From Moellerella wisconsensis ATCC 35017 (GTDB lineage Bacteria > Pseudomonadota > Gammaproteobacteria > Enterobacterales > Enterobacteriaceae), in assembly GCF_001294465.1 (NCBI RefSeq), contig NZ_LGAA01000002.1, forward strand, positions 62,001 to 126,000: a stretch of 64,000 nucleotides of DNA, given 5' to 3'. Under the pieces are notes generated by a model. That model ran no database searches, was not told the DNA's origin, and saw nothing but the letters and a program-made list of their open reading frames with translations. This document shows, piece by piece, positions 1 through 8,211 of the stretch. A program made the position numbers and the translations under genes. Position 1 is the stretch's first letter. Every line of letters starts with the position of its first letter.

Positions 1-553
1 CTCGCATTCCGTCACGGGCACGCGCCATTGTCAACTCAGCATTGACTGCATTTCTTTCACGATCAGCATTTTCAGGATCTAACAGTGGCTCAGCCAATGC
101 ATCCGCCAATCTATCAGTTGCTTGTGTAAACGCTTCTCCATTCTCAACTTCTAAATAAAAAGCCGTTCGGTGAGATGCCGTGCTTGCGTTGAAACTGCCA
201 CCGTGTTTTTGTAAATATTCAGACAATGCACTGGGTTGCGGATATTTTTTAGAGCCCATTAGCACCATATGCTCTAAATAATGCGCTAGCCCTAATTGGC
301 TGTCTGGATTTTCCAAGCTCCCGACAGATAACGAAACTGCGGCCAGTGATTTTGTCGCTTTAGGATCGGAAACTAATAATACTGTCATCCCATTTTTTAA
401 TTTAATCGCTTGGTAATCTCGTTTATCGTGATCACTTTTATTAATGCTATCAGGCAATACCTGCCATAAAGGTTGAGCAGCTACAGTAAAACCTAAAATT
501 AATAATGAACACAATAAGAAAAAACGAGCGATATTTTTGGATATAATCGACAT
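1..553 (-). CDS. ptrA: Pitrilysin (protease III), N-terminal part, runs off the window
   Basis: This is the N-terminal part of a periplasmic M16-family zinc metalloprotease that degrades small polypeptides. The reading frame opens with ATG at 553 and stays open to the window edge, giving about 184 residues. A signal peptide is visible (positive start, hydrophobic core, small residues before QPLWQV). The inverted zinc motif HYLEH follows in the context GLAHYLEHMVLMGSKKYPQ, and the stretch ERNAVNAELTMARARDGMR contains the third zinc ligand region of pitrilysins. The start lies 18 bases after the recC stop on the same strand, matching the recC-ptrA-recB-recD arrangement of E. coli, so the two genes are probably co-transcribed. 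The rest of the gene and recB/recD should lie beyond position 1. Confidence 0.96.
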   Translation of the reverse strand, partial: MSIISKNIARFFLLCSLLILGFTVAAQPLWQVLPDSINKSDHDKRDYQAIKLKNGMTVLLVSDPKATKSLAAVSLSVGSLENPDSQLGLAHYLEHMVLMGSKKYPQPSALSEYLQKHGGSFNASTASHRTAFYLEVENGEAFTQATDRLADALAEPLLDPENADRERNAVNAELTMARARDGMR

Positions 554-571
554 CCTTTGATGCTCTCCCTG

Positions 572-3500
572 TTACTTTATATGCTCTGCCATTGGCAGAA
601 GATAATGCAGCGCATTCGTCTGCACAGATTGAATAAAATCAGCATCTATTCGCCGAAAAGCGCGTAAAATATAATCATCTTCCATTTCACCTTTTTTCAT
701 TGACGATCCCTGCAAACTTTGTACTAAAATTCCATAAGCTTTCTGTTGAATTTCCTCAGAATCAAAATCAAACAGCTTGCTTTTTTTATCATAGCAAGCC
801 ATTAACCAACTCCATCCACTTTGATTCAATAACGCGAGGGGCGTATTTAAACCATCAATATAGCCTTGAATAAGCTGAGTTAAATAAACCCGGGCTTGGG
901 CTGGCTCCACTGCTAAAAAATGCCAATGACTATTATCACGTCCTAGCGCAATGCTTTCCCCTTCACCTTCGATAAGATTAAACACCAAATGTTCAATCCA
1001 TAATAAAATACCATCGTTAGCGGTTAAGTAAGCCGGTCGATAACGTAACACGCCTTGAGGCTGTACTTGCTTCAATTGTCCAGTTAAACGAAAGTCGCCA
1101 ATTACTAGATCAACAGGTAAATCAATTGCCTCCTTACCTTTTGAATCTGTTTTTTGTGCTTTTACTTTCTCAGCTAATAATTCCATATCACTGATTTGCT
1201 GTTCCCAGAACAAATATCCAAACTGTTTTGCTGGCAATTGTCCCGATGTCTTTAATACCTCAAAAAAGCCCTCAGACAATTGCTCGCCAATTAATTGATT
1301 TAATAATTGTTCATTAATTTTATAGCGTAATAGATTATCAAGAATAAACGGCTCTTCTTCGGGGAGTTCGGTTTCTTCTATCGAGAAATGCACTTTTAAG
1401 CGTTGTTGGAAAAACGCCCGAATAGGATGCCGATAAAAGCGCATTAATTGCTCTATTGAGACATGATCAATTTTTTCAGCATCTGGCAATGAAACACAAA
1501 AGGGGGATTCAGCTAAACCTTCATTTTTGGCAGCTGGCAGCCATTCAGCCGCAAAACTTTGATACGGATTAGCGGGATCAAAATTATCCTCAGCGAAAGG
1601 GATCCGGCTGTGCTGAGTCACTAGATGTTGACGTAATTTTTGCGCACTGTGATCGATGTTGAGATTTTCATCGCCATTTAAGCAAAAACTTTGGCAAATA
1701 TAGTCCAATAATTCATTAACTAACACCGAAGGGTTACAAATTTGATTGTCTTTGATTGATAAACCAATATAGCTGATATACAACTGCCGTTCTGCTGAAT
1801 TCAATGCCTCAAGAAATAGATAACGGTCATCATCTCGTCGTTTGCGATCACCGCGCTGTGGTTTTTCCGCCATCAAATCAAAGCCGAGAGGCGGAATATT
1901 TCGAGGATAAATACCATCATTCATGCCCAATAGACAAACTACTTTAAAGGGAACTGAACGCATTGGCATTAACGTGCAAAAATTGACTGAGCCCGCTAAA
2001 AAGCGTTGACTGATTTTTTCATCATCAAAATTAATCGCAAGCTCATCACGAATTAATTTTAGCGCTATAGCATCGGAATAATGAGCGTTGATACCATTTT
2101 CAATTATTTTCTGCCATTGTTCAGCGACTAGCGCTAATACTAGCTCTGTATCGCTGTCGGCAGTAAAGAAGCGATCTATTAATTTTTGGCATAACGGCAG
2201 CCAATCTGTTAGCGATTTCTCTTGCTCCAAAATAGTACGCCATTCTTTTAGCGCATCCATTAATTGAGCCAGTTTTCCGGCTAATTGTGCCGCAAGACCA
2301 CTAGATTCATCATAAGGTAAAACATTATTCCACGGCCCATGACGACTATCCATAGCATAGCCCACCAGCATTCGGCTTAAACCAAATTGCCAAGTATTTT
2401 GTCCAGTAATTGGTAATGAAAATGATTGAACGTTATCATCGTCTAGTCCCCAACGAATACCGGATTCACTGACCCACCGCCGCAGTAAACTCAATTCACT
2501 TTCATCAATATCAAAACGTTGCGCCAATGCAGAAACTTCTAGCAAAGCAAGAACTTGTTCAGTAGTAAATCGGCTTTGAGGAAGATCTAATAAGGCAATA
2601 AAGGCCTGCAAGATTGGGTGAGCCTGCCCTGCTTTACGGTCTGAAATAGCAAATGGAATATATCGTTCAAATGAAGCATTACCAAATACCGCCTGTATAA
2701 ACGGGGTATAGCTATCAATATCAGCCACCATGACAATAATATCGCGTGCAGATAATGAAGGATCTTGCTCAAATAGCGCGAGTAGCCTGTCTTGAAGGAC
2801 TTCGACTTCACGCTGGGGACTATGGCAAGAATGAAAAGTGACGGATTGATCGTCAGCAGATAAACGTAATTTTTGTTGGCTGGTTGCAAAACTGGCTTCA
2901 TCAACCCCGAGTACGCTATGATCATCAAGATCTAAAATATCTTGTTGGATATTTTGCAGCAATGAAGCTCTCTCAGTAGGAACAAACGCTGATATCTCGT
3001 TAATATTTTCAATTTGAGAAATAAAATAGAGGTTATCACGCCCCAGTCGCCCCCAAGATGCTAATAATGGATTAGTTAAATCCTGCTCACCGTCCTCATT
3101 AAATAGCTGTTCTGCATGTTGCTCAAACTTAAAACGAGGAAGCTCATGTTTATGCTGATAATGGCGTAATTTTCGGCTTTGTAATTTAGCCAAAAATGAA
3201 TAATTTTGAATATCCCCCCAATAATATTGGCAAGGATTGGTAAACATAAGATGAATATCAATATGTTGGCCAAGCGCACTTAAGGCTTGTAAATAAACCG
3301 GAGGTAACGCCGAAATCCCACAAATAAACACTCTTGAGGGCAATTTTTCGGCAAGTTGGCTATCAGTATTTAATTGCTGGATAAAATATTGATACAGATT
3401 GGCACGATGCCACTTAGGCTGCCCTAGCTGTGCGGTATATTCTGACAATTCTAGCCAAAGACGTTTTTGCCATAGTTGATTGTCGCTTAAGCCTTCGATT

Positions 3501-3961
3501 AATTGATTATTGTGCCAACTTTCTAACCATGAAGGGCGATAAACTAAATATTGGTCAAATAAATCGGCAATTCTACCGGCTAATTGATGCAATTTGCGTT
3601 TATCAAAATCTTGTTGCAGATAATGCTGTAACGGTACGAATTCGGGTTCATCGATCAGTTGCGGCAAAAGCGCCATTAATTTCCAAGTCATCGCATCTTT
3701 GGTAAAGGCACTCTCTTTCGGAATATCAGGTAATACGCGGCTAAACATATCCCAAATAAATGATGCCGGTAATGGGTAACGAATATTCGCTGCGATTCCA
3801 AATCTTTTGGCTAATTCAATTTGTAGCCACTGCGACATTCCGGGGCTTTGAACTAAAACGACCTCAGGCTCAAACGGGTGAGACAATGGCTGGCTTTCCA
3901 TCAAATGTGCAATCAGCTGTTTTAATATATCTAACTGATTAGAATGATAAATTTGAAACAT
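572..3961 (-). CDS. recC: Exonuclease V (RecBCD) subunit RecC
   Basis: RecC is the Chi-recognition subunit of the RecBCD helicase-nuclease, which processes double-strand breaks for RecA loading and degrades linear DNA. The protein is 1129 residues, close to the roughly 1120 of E. coli. It carries family hallmarks such as VQSPGMSQWLQIELA near residue 40 and a central segment (about 650-730) with MRSVPFKVVCLLGMNDGIYP and a nearby DDRYLFLEALNSA, typical of this inactivated helicase/nuclease-like protein. The start overlaps the end of the upstream prepilin gene by 23 bases and has GGAG seven bases before ATG, so translation is probably coupled. It sits in the thyA-prepilin-recC-ptrA order of E. 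coli. Confidence 0.97.
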   Translation of the reverse strand: MFQIYHSNQLDILKQLIAHLMESQPLSHPFEPEVVLVQSPGMSQWLQIELAKRFGIAANIRYPLPASFIWDMFSRVLPDIPKESAFTKDAMTWKLMALLPQLIDEPEFVPLQHYLQQDFDKRKLHQLAGRIADLFDQYLVYRPSWLESWHNNQLIEGLSDNQLWQKRLWLELSEYTAQLGQPKWHRANLYQYFIQQLNTDSQLAEKLPSRVFICGISALPPVYLQALSALGQHIDIHLMFTNPCQYYWGDIQNYSFLAKLQSRKLRHYQHKHELPRFKFEQHAEQLFNEDGEQDLTNPLLASWGRLGRDNLYFISQIENINEISAFVPTERASLLQNIQQDILDLDDHSVLGVDEASFATSQQKLRLSADDQSVTFHSCHSPQREVEVLQDRLLALFEQDPSLSARDIIVMVADIDSYTPFIQAVFGNASFERYIPFAISDRKAGQAHPILQAFIALLDLPQSRFTTEQVLALLEVSALAQRFDIDESELSLLRRWVSESGIRWGLDDDNVQSFSLPITGQNTWQFGLSRMLVGYAMDSRHGPWNNVLPYDESSGLAAQLAGKLAQLMDALKEWRTILEQEKSLTDWLPLCQKLIDRFFTADSDTELVLALVAEQWQKIIENGINAHYSDAIALKLIRDELAINFDDEKISQRFLAGSVNFCTLMPMRSVPFKVVCLLGMNDGIYPRNIPPLGFDLMAEKPQRGDRKRRDDDRYLFLEALNSAERQLYISYIGLSIKDNQICNPSVLVNELLDYICQSFCLNGDENLNIDHSAQKLRQHLVTQHSRIPFAEDNFDPANPYQSFAAEWLPAAKNEGLAESPFCVSLPDAEKIDHVSIEQLMRFYRHPIRAFFQQRLKVHFSIEETELPEEEPFILDNLLRYKINEQLLNQLIGEQLSEGFFEVLKTSGQLPAKQFGYLFWEQQISDMELLAEKVKAQKTDSKGKEAIDLPVDLVIGDFRLTGQLKQVQPQGVLRYRPAYLTANDGILLWIEHLVFNLIEGEGESIALGRDNSHWHFLAVEPAQARVYLTQLIQGYIDGLNTPLALLNQSGWSWLMACYDKKSKLFDFDSEEIQQKAYGILVQSLQGSSMKKGEMEDDYILRAFRRIDADFIQSVQTNALHYLLPMAEHIK

Positions 3962-4322
3962 TTATGTTCTCCAGTGAACAAAACCATCGCTCAGACGAAT
4001 ACTCATTGGCGGTTACAACAAGTACCATTGTAACCTGCTCACAGTTAACTGATTGCTCAACAGAATGTGCAATTATTTTCCACTGTGCATTCTGTTGGCT
4101 AATGAACGAGGTAATATCGTATATCCCTGCCGCCCGTAGCTCTAATGATTGATTTAAGACTCTCAGCGCCTGAGTTCTATTCCAAATGTGATGAAAATTC
4201 AATGCGATAAATTGGTAGTAGTTTAACAGTGCTATCAACGAAATAGCAAAAATCAGCGCAGCAAATAAAGCTTCAATTAAAGCCATTCCTCTTTGGCGAC
4301 TATCTTCATGATTCATAGACAA
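3939..4322 (-). CDS. ppdC: Minor type IV prepilin-like protein PpdC
   Basis: This is a 127-residue type IV prepilin-like protein, the last of four overlapping genes. A prepilin peptidase site is visible near residue 12 (RQRG followed by MALIEALFAAL), with the glutamate at position +5 that minor pilins need, followed by a single hydrophobic helix. The rest is a small Cys-containing globular domain. It overlaps ygdB by 10 bases at its start and recC by 23 bases at its end. In enteric bacteria the ppdA-ppdB-ygdB-ppdC set encodes minor pilins thought to prime assembly of a type IV pilus or type II secretion pseudopilus. The family evolves fast, so the assignment rests on position as much as sequence. 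Confidence 0.85.
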   Translation of the reverse strand: MSMNHEDSRQRGMALIEALFAALIFAISLIALLNYYQFIALNFHHIWNRTQALRVLNQSLELRAAGIYDITSFISQQNAQWKIIAHSVEQSVNCEQVTMVLVVTANEYSSERWFCSLENINVSNLSF

Positions 4323-4768
4323 AGTCTCTTTTTATTCAATGGACAATAATCTAACCAACCTTGTTTTATTGGAGTCAGTCGCATTGATAAAGAATCTGAT
4401 TTTTGCATCCATTGATACACCACTAAGTTAGTTTGTGGATCAAATTGTCCTTTTCCTGCCAATAAAAAGCCTTTTTTAGGCACATACAGTAAACAACTTT
4501 GATTGTTATTCTGTGGGTGTTGAGTACATAACCAAGATGTTGCATCAGGAATATCGATTTTCCAATCAACCGTTTTCCCCCAAGCTAATGCAGATTCCGC
4601 CTGATTAAACGCCTGAAAATAACGTTGCTCTTTGGCTAAAGTAAGCAACATTCTATTTTGGTAATAATGAAGATTTTTTAGCAGCAATAATCCCATTGTT
4701 GCTAGTACAATGACCATAATCAGAGCAACACTACCTTGCTGATTATGGTTATGCTGAGGGCAATTCAT
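4313..4768 (-). CDS. ygdB: Prepilin-like protein YgdB (DUF2509 family)
   Basis: This 151-residue protein starts with a prepilin-like leader (QQG followed by SVALIMVIVLATMGLLLLK) but lacks the usual glutamate at +5 of the mature chain, as is typical of the GspK/PilX-like member of a minor pilin set. Several cysteines lie in the C-terminal half. Its ATG overlaps the stop of ppdB as ATGA, and its end overlaps ppdC by 10 bases, indicating coupled translation. It fills the E. coli ygdB position. The function is inferred as part of a pilin-initiation complex at the inner membrane. Confidence 0.82.
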   Translation of the reverse strand: MNCPQHNHNQQGSVALIMVIVLATMGLLLLKNLHYYQNRMLLTLAKEQRYFQAFNQAESALAWGKTVDWKIDIPDATSWLCTQHPQNNNQSCLLYVPKKGFLLAGKGQFDPQTNLVVYQWMQKSDSLSMRLTPIKQGWLDYCPLNKKRLCL

Positions 4769-5364
4769 GGCTGATTTCTTAAAAAAATACTAATTTGATA
4801 ATCGAAGATTTTGGTCGGAAAACGTACCGATACTAAACTGATATTTAAATGTAATAGACGGGACGTTGGCTGCCAATCAAGCGTAAATCGCTGTACGTTA
4901 ATTAATAATGGATCGAATAAACTAGCCCACATATCAATATTACAAGAGTCCGCACCTCTGGCACTTTCTAACCGATGATTATTTAATCGATAAGCAAAAT
5001 AATTGGAGTGCTGTTTATTGGGTTTGGCCCAGAGGCCACTATTATCTTGGTCATAGGCAAAAAGAATACATGAATGCTGTGCTTCTCCATGCTTCGCGCC
5101 CAATGTTATAGCTTCACCTACGCATTTATCGCCCAGGCAATAACCGATACGACGAAAATCTTTTTCAATATTATGCAATACACGTTTCGCATCTCTATCA
5201 ATTTGATAATGAATAAAATATTGAGAAATATTAGCCACAAACATTGGATATGTTTGTACGATAGCTAAACAGACTAAGCTGCTTATCGAAAGTGCAATTA
5301 AGGTTTCTAACAAGGTAAACCCTTGCTGTAATAATCGGGTATCTTGTGGCTTAACATTCAACAT
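4765..5364 (-). CDS. ppdB: Minor type IV prepilin-like protein PpdB
   Basis: A 199-residue minor prepilin (PilW/GspJ-like). The leader ends QQG followed by FTLLETLIALSISS, a standard prepilin peptidase site with Glu at +5 and a hydrophobic N-terminal helix. Cysteine pairs occur around residues 75-80 (YCLGDKC). It overlaps ppdA by 7 bases and ygdB by 4, so the four genes appear translationally coupled. The major pilin and assembly ATPase genes are not in the window, so the machine it serves cannot be told from here. Confidence 0.86.
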   Translation of the reverse strand: MLNVKPQDTRLLQQGFTLLETLIALSISSLVCLAIVQTYPMFVANISQYFIHYQIDRDAKRVLHNIEKDFRRIGYCLGDKCVGEAITLGAKHGEAQHSCILFAYDQDNSGLWAKPNKQHSNYFAYRLNNHRLESARGADSCNIDMWASLFDPLLINVQRFTLDWQPTSRLLHLNISLVSVRFPTKIFDYQISIFLRNQP

Positions 5365-5837
5365 TTAGACACTCCTTGTCGCTTAATTATGCTGCAAATT
5401 CGAACACGCCCTAAGGATGAAACCACGACTAATGCCCTACCAGCTTCATTTTCGAAGGTGAGACTAAACCCATGGGTGGTTCCTTGTTTTCCATAAAAAC
5501 TGATATCACTGCGATTAGTGGTTATTAATAAAACATCACTAAATTGATCGGCAAAAGATGAGCGATAACTTTGGGTCCCTGCTTTGCTGTGAACCTCTAA
5601 TTTCCAAGGTTCTCCTTCACTGGATATACTGATTTTTAATATTTTTTCATCGTTAAGATAAATTGCATCAGTCAATTGAGAATCAATAAAGTCAGCCACT
5701 CGTCGGACTGTTTCTAGTAATCTGATTTGCTGCTGCTGATGATGCCAGCCATATAATCCACTGGATAGAATGAGGGATAGGATCAATAGAACCACCATCA
5801 CCTCTATCAAGGTAAATCCATTCTGTCGGCTTTTCAT
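5358..5837 (-). CDS. ppdA: Minor type IV prepilin-like protein PpdA (GspH/FimT-like)
   Basis: First gene of the overlapping prepilin cluster, 159 residues. The leader MKSRQNG is followed by FTLIEVMVVLLILSLILS, a textbook type IV pilin N terminus with Glu at +5. The remainder resembles GspH/FimT minor pseudopilins, small beta-rich proteins. The gene follows thyA on the same strand after a spacer of 299 bases that holds a terminator-like hairpin, so it probably has its own promoter and leads a unit running through recC and ptrA. Confidence 0.87.
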   Translation of the reverse strand: MKSRQNGFTLIEVMVVLLILSLILSSGLYGWHHQQQQIRLLETVRRVADFIDSQLTDAIYLNDEKILKISISSEGEPWKLEVHSKAGTQSYRSSFADQFSDVLLITTNRSDISFYGKQGTTHGFSLTFENEAGRALVVVSSLGRVRICSIIKRQGVSKC

Positions 5838-6136
5838 TCTCTGCTCTCATTCTTTGTTCTAGTTAATGCACGTCGGCTTATTGCGAGTAGCCACTTACCT
5901 TAAGCTATAACAGCAGTATAAAATTAATTGCGTTGCCGCATTGTGTACCTTCTCGCACACAACCCGAACTGAATGAAAAATTATGATAATTTTTGCGATG
6001 AGCTGCGCACATCAGTAAGCCTGAAATGAAAAACGCAGCCTATTAGGGTTTAATAGACTGCGTTTACTGAGGGGGAACAAACATAATGATCCAGACAACC
6101 GCTATTCAAAATAGCGGTTCGGAGTAAGCGGATCAT
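5838..6136. other. Spacer between thyA and ppdA
   Basis: No gene is seen in these 299 bases. They hold two inverted repeats: the thyA terminator (described separately) and a perfect 9-bp stem, AACCGCTAT / ATAGCGGTT with a 5-base loop at 6097-6119, just after the thyA stop. The second has no T-run and may be an RNA-stabilising 3' hairpin. The promoter of the prepilin-recC unit should lie at the ppdA-proximal end. Confidence 0.6.
6029..6064 (-). terminator. Probable rho-independent terminator of thyA
   Basis: On the minus strand a stem AACGCAG / CTGCGTT, extended by CTATTA / TAATAG past one mismatch, closes a GGGTT-sized loop and is followed by TTTTT (complement of 6029-6033). It lies about 75 bases past the thyA stop. 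Confidence 0.75.
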
Positions 6137-6988
6137 TTATACTGTAAAAGGATATTTTATCGCTTCGTGGTACTGATAACCTTCCACGCTAAAATCATCG
6201 GTAGTCACCCAAGTTTCCAAATCGTCAAGCTGCGTAATGGCGGGATTAATTACTAACTGAGGTGACGGGTACGGTTCACGTTTTAACTGTACATCGCGCA
6301 TTAATTCTAATTGATTTTCATAAATATGCGCGTTAACAATTTTATGGTAAGCCATTCCCGGCTTATGTCCGGTGATCCTCGCCATTAAAGCTAACAAAAC
6401 AAAACATTGGATTTGGTTAAAATTTAATCCTAATGGGACATCGCAGCTACGCTGATAAGAGGTGAGATGCAGTGTATCGCCAAGCAGAGAAAAAGTATGG
6501 GTATGCATGCACGGGCGCAAACAGCCCATTTCAAACTCGCCAGGATTATAAAATGTAATAATTTCAGCGCGATCATCGATGCCATTTTTTAAATTATCAA
6601 CGACTTTTTTTAGCTGATCTAAATGACTGCCATCGGGACGCTGCCATGAACGCCCTTGAACGCCATATACGCGCCCCATATCGTCCTCACCTTTACGATG
6701 TGGATTATTAAGCCATGCTTGGTTATCATTAGCGTTAGCATTCCAAGTATTACACCCAATCTCTCTAAATTGGGCTGCATTATCATAACCTCTTAAATAA
6801 CCTAATAATTCAGCGATAGCAGCTTTAAAAAAACTCTTACGGGTAGTGATTAATGGAAACTGATTATGTGCTACATTATATTCTAAATCGGCATTAATAA
6901 CGGTTAAACAACGCACACCGGTCCGTTTATTTTCAATCCACTGCCCTTGGTCAATAATGCGCTGACATAGCGCCAAATACTGCTTCAT
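6137..6988 (-). CDS. thyA: Thymidylate synthase, long Vibrio-like type
   Basis: ThyA makes dTMP from dUMP using methylene-tetrahydrofolate, which it converts to dihydrofolate (recycled by FolA, also in this window). The catalytic cysteine is Cys160 in [10 protein letters not shown], and the phosphate-binding RSCD is at 180-183, followed by the folate/dUMP-binding PLGLNFN. At 283 residues it is longer than the 264-residue E. coli enzyme. Motifs such as [13 protein letters not shown] and the [20 protein letters not shown] region follow the Vibrio-type protein as I remember it, not the enteric LAPCHAFFQFYV type. The gene occupies the normal enteric slot downstream of lgt, but with an 81-base gap, whereas the two are tightly coupled in E. 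coli. Replacement by a distant allele is possible. Confidence 0.95.
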   Translation of the reverse strand: MKQYLALCQRIIDQGQWIENKRTGVRCLTVINADLEYNVAHNQFPLITTRKSFFKAAIAELLGYLRGYDNAAQFREIGCNTWNANANDNQAWLNNPHRKGEDDMGRVYGVQGRSWQRPDGSHLDQLKKVVDNLKNGIDDRAEIITFYNPGEFEMGCLRPCMHTHTFSLLGDTLHLTSYQRSCDVPLGLNFNQIQCFVLLALMARITGHKPGMAYHKIVNAHIYENQLELMRDVQLKREPYPSPQLVINPAITQLDDLETWVTTDDFSVEGYQYHEAIKYPFTV

Positions 6989-7069
6989 AAGATTCTCTCA
7001 TTAAACAGCCTCGCCAATCATAGCAAGGCTGAATATTTCATTAAAATATCTGAGTTATATTAGTTATCG

Positions 7070-7963
7070 TTAGGATTTTTCACGGCTATCAGCTTGTGTA
7101 GCTGGTATATTTTTACCGTATTTGTAGGCCCATATCATCATTAAAATACCGGCGATAATCATCGGAATAGATAATATCTGCCCCATACTTATCCCACCAA
7201 ACAAGCCTAACTGAGCATCTGGCTGACGGAAAAATTCGACAATAATACGGAATGTGCCATAACCAATTAAAAATAGCCCTGAGACACTGCCCATCGGCCG
7301 GGATTTACGTACAAATACATTCAAAATAATGAACAGAACAATCCCTTCCAGCACCATTTCATATAATTGAGATGGATGACGAGGCAATACACCGTATTGA
7401 TTGATAACCTCAAATAGCGAAGGATCTTGAGCCGCTAGTTGTAAATCTGCGCTACGTGAAGTTGGGAATAACATCGCCCATGGCGTATCAAAAGTAACGC
7501 GTCCCCATAACTCGCCATTAATAAAGTTACCAATACGTCCCATACCTAAACCAAAAGGTACTAATGGAGCAATAAAATCAGCCACTTGTAAAAAACGACG
7601 GTGCGTGCGATGTGCAAACCACATCATCGCCAAAATAACCCCAATTAAGCCGCCATGGAATGACATTCCTCCATCCCAGACTTTAAATAAATATAGCGGA
7701 TCATCAAGAAATACCGGCAAGTTATAAAACAAAACGTAACCTAAACGGCCACCAACAAATACCCCAACAAACCCGATATAAAGTAAATTTTCAACTTCAT
7801 TTTTGCTCCAGCCACTGTTGGGTTTTGCCGCCCGGCGATTCGCCAACCATAGGGCAAATACAAAACCTACCAGGTACATAAAACCATACCAGTGAAGCGC
7901 GACAGGTCCGATCGAAAACATCACCGGATCAATCTCTGGAAGCACCAGATAGCTATTATTCAT
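7070..7963 (-). CDS. lgt: Prolipoprotein diacylglyceryl transferase
   Basis: Lgt moves a diacylglyceryl group from phosphatidylglycerol to the lipobox cysteine of prolipoproteins, the first step of lipoprotein maturation in the inner membrane. The 297-residue protein shows several membrane helices, the HGG motif (SFHGGLIG, around residue 103) and the Lgt signature [13 protein letters not shown] (around 142-154) with its key Arg and Asn. The ATG at 7963 is preceded by GGGGAAAG. That start region is duplicated about 220 bases upstream, described separately. The order rppH-ptsP-lgt-thyA is as in E. coli. Confidence 0.97.
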   Translation of the reverse strand: MNNSYLVLPEIDPVMFSIGPVALHWYGFMYLVGFVFALWLANRRAAKPNSGWSKNEVENLLYIGFVGVFVGGRLGYVLFYNLPVFLDDPLYLFKVWDGGMSFHGGLIGVILAMMWFAHRTHRRFLQVADFIAPLVPFGLGMGRIGNFINGELWGRVTFDTPWAMLFPTSRSADLQLAAQDPSLFEVINQYGVLPRHPSQLYEMVLEGIVLFIILNVFVRKSRPMGSVSGLFLIGYGTFRIIVEFFRQPDAQLGLFGGISMGQILSIPMIIAGILMMIWAYKYGKNIPATQADSREKS

Positions 7964-8193
7964 CTTTCCCCACTATTGTCTTTATACCCATGATTGTCGC
8001 TATCCAAGCTGCGATTAATACTAAATAATCTATATTTACACCATCCTGCGGGTAAATTCGCTTGGATATCGATGGAATTTATTGGAATTACAAACCGTAC
8101 AATATTTTTTGTGCGGTAAATAATACTGATACGTTAAAAATCCGCAAACCAAATTATTTGAGGTTTCCAATTTATATTGCCATCTTTCCCCAC
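7961..8193. repeat. 13-bp direct repeats flanking a 207-bp segment upstream of lgt
   Basis: CATCTTTCCCCAC occurs at 7961-7973 and again exactly at 8181-8193. On the minus strand each copy reads as a ribosome-binding site plus ATG (GGGGAAAG-ATG). The downstream copy starts lgt; the upstream one would give only M-A-I-stop. The 207 bases between contain an inverted repeat with 13-base arms (7997-8009 / 8060-8072, one mismatch) and a hairpin at 8094-8117 (ACCGTACAA / TTGTGCGGT, one mismatched position in the stem). The arrangement resembles a small insertion that duplicated its target, but terminal inverted repeats are not evident. Confidence 0.6.
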
Positions 8194-8211
8194 AAAAAAA
8201 GCATAAAATAA

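Noticed and set aside
6097-6119. Perfect 9-bp hairpin after thyA as a second terminator
   Set aside because: No T-run follows on either strand; the hairpin at 6032-6064 is the better terminator.
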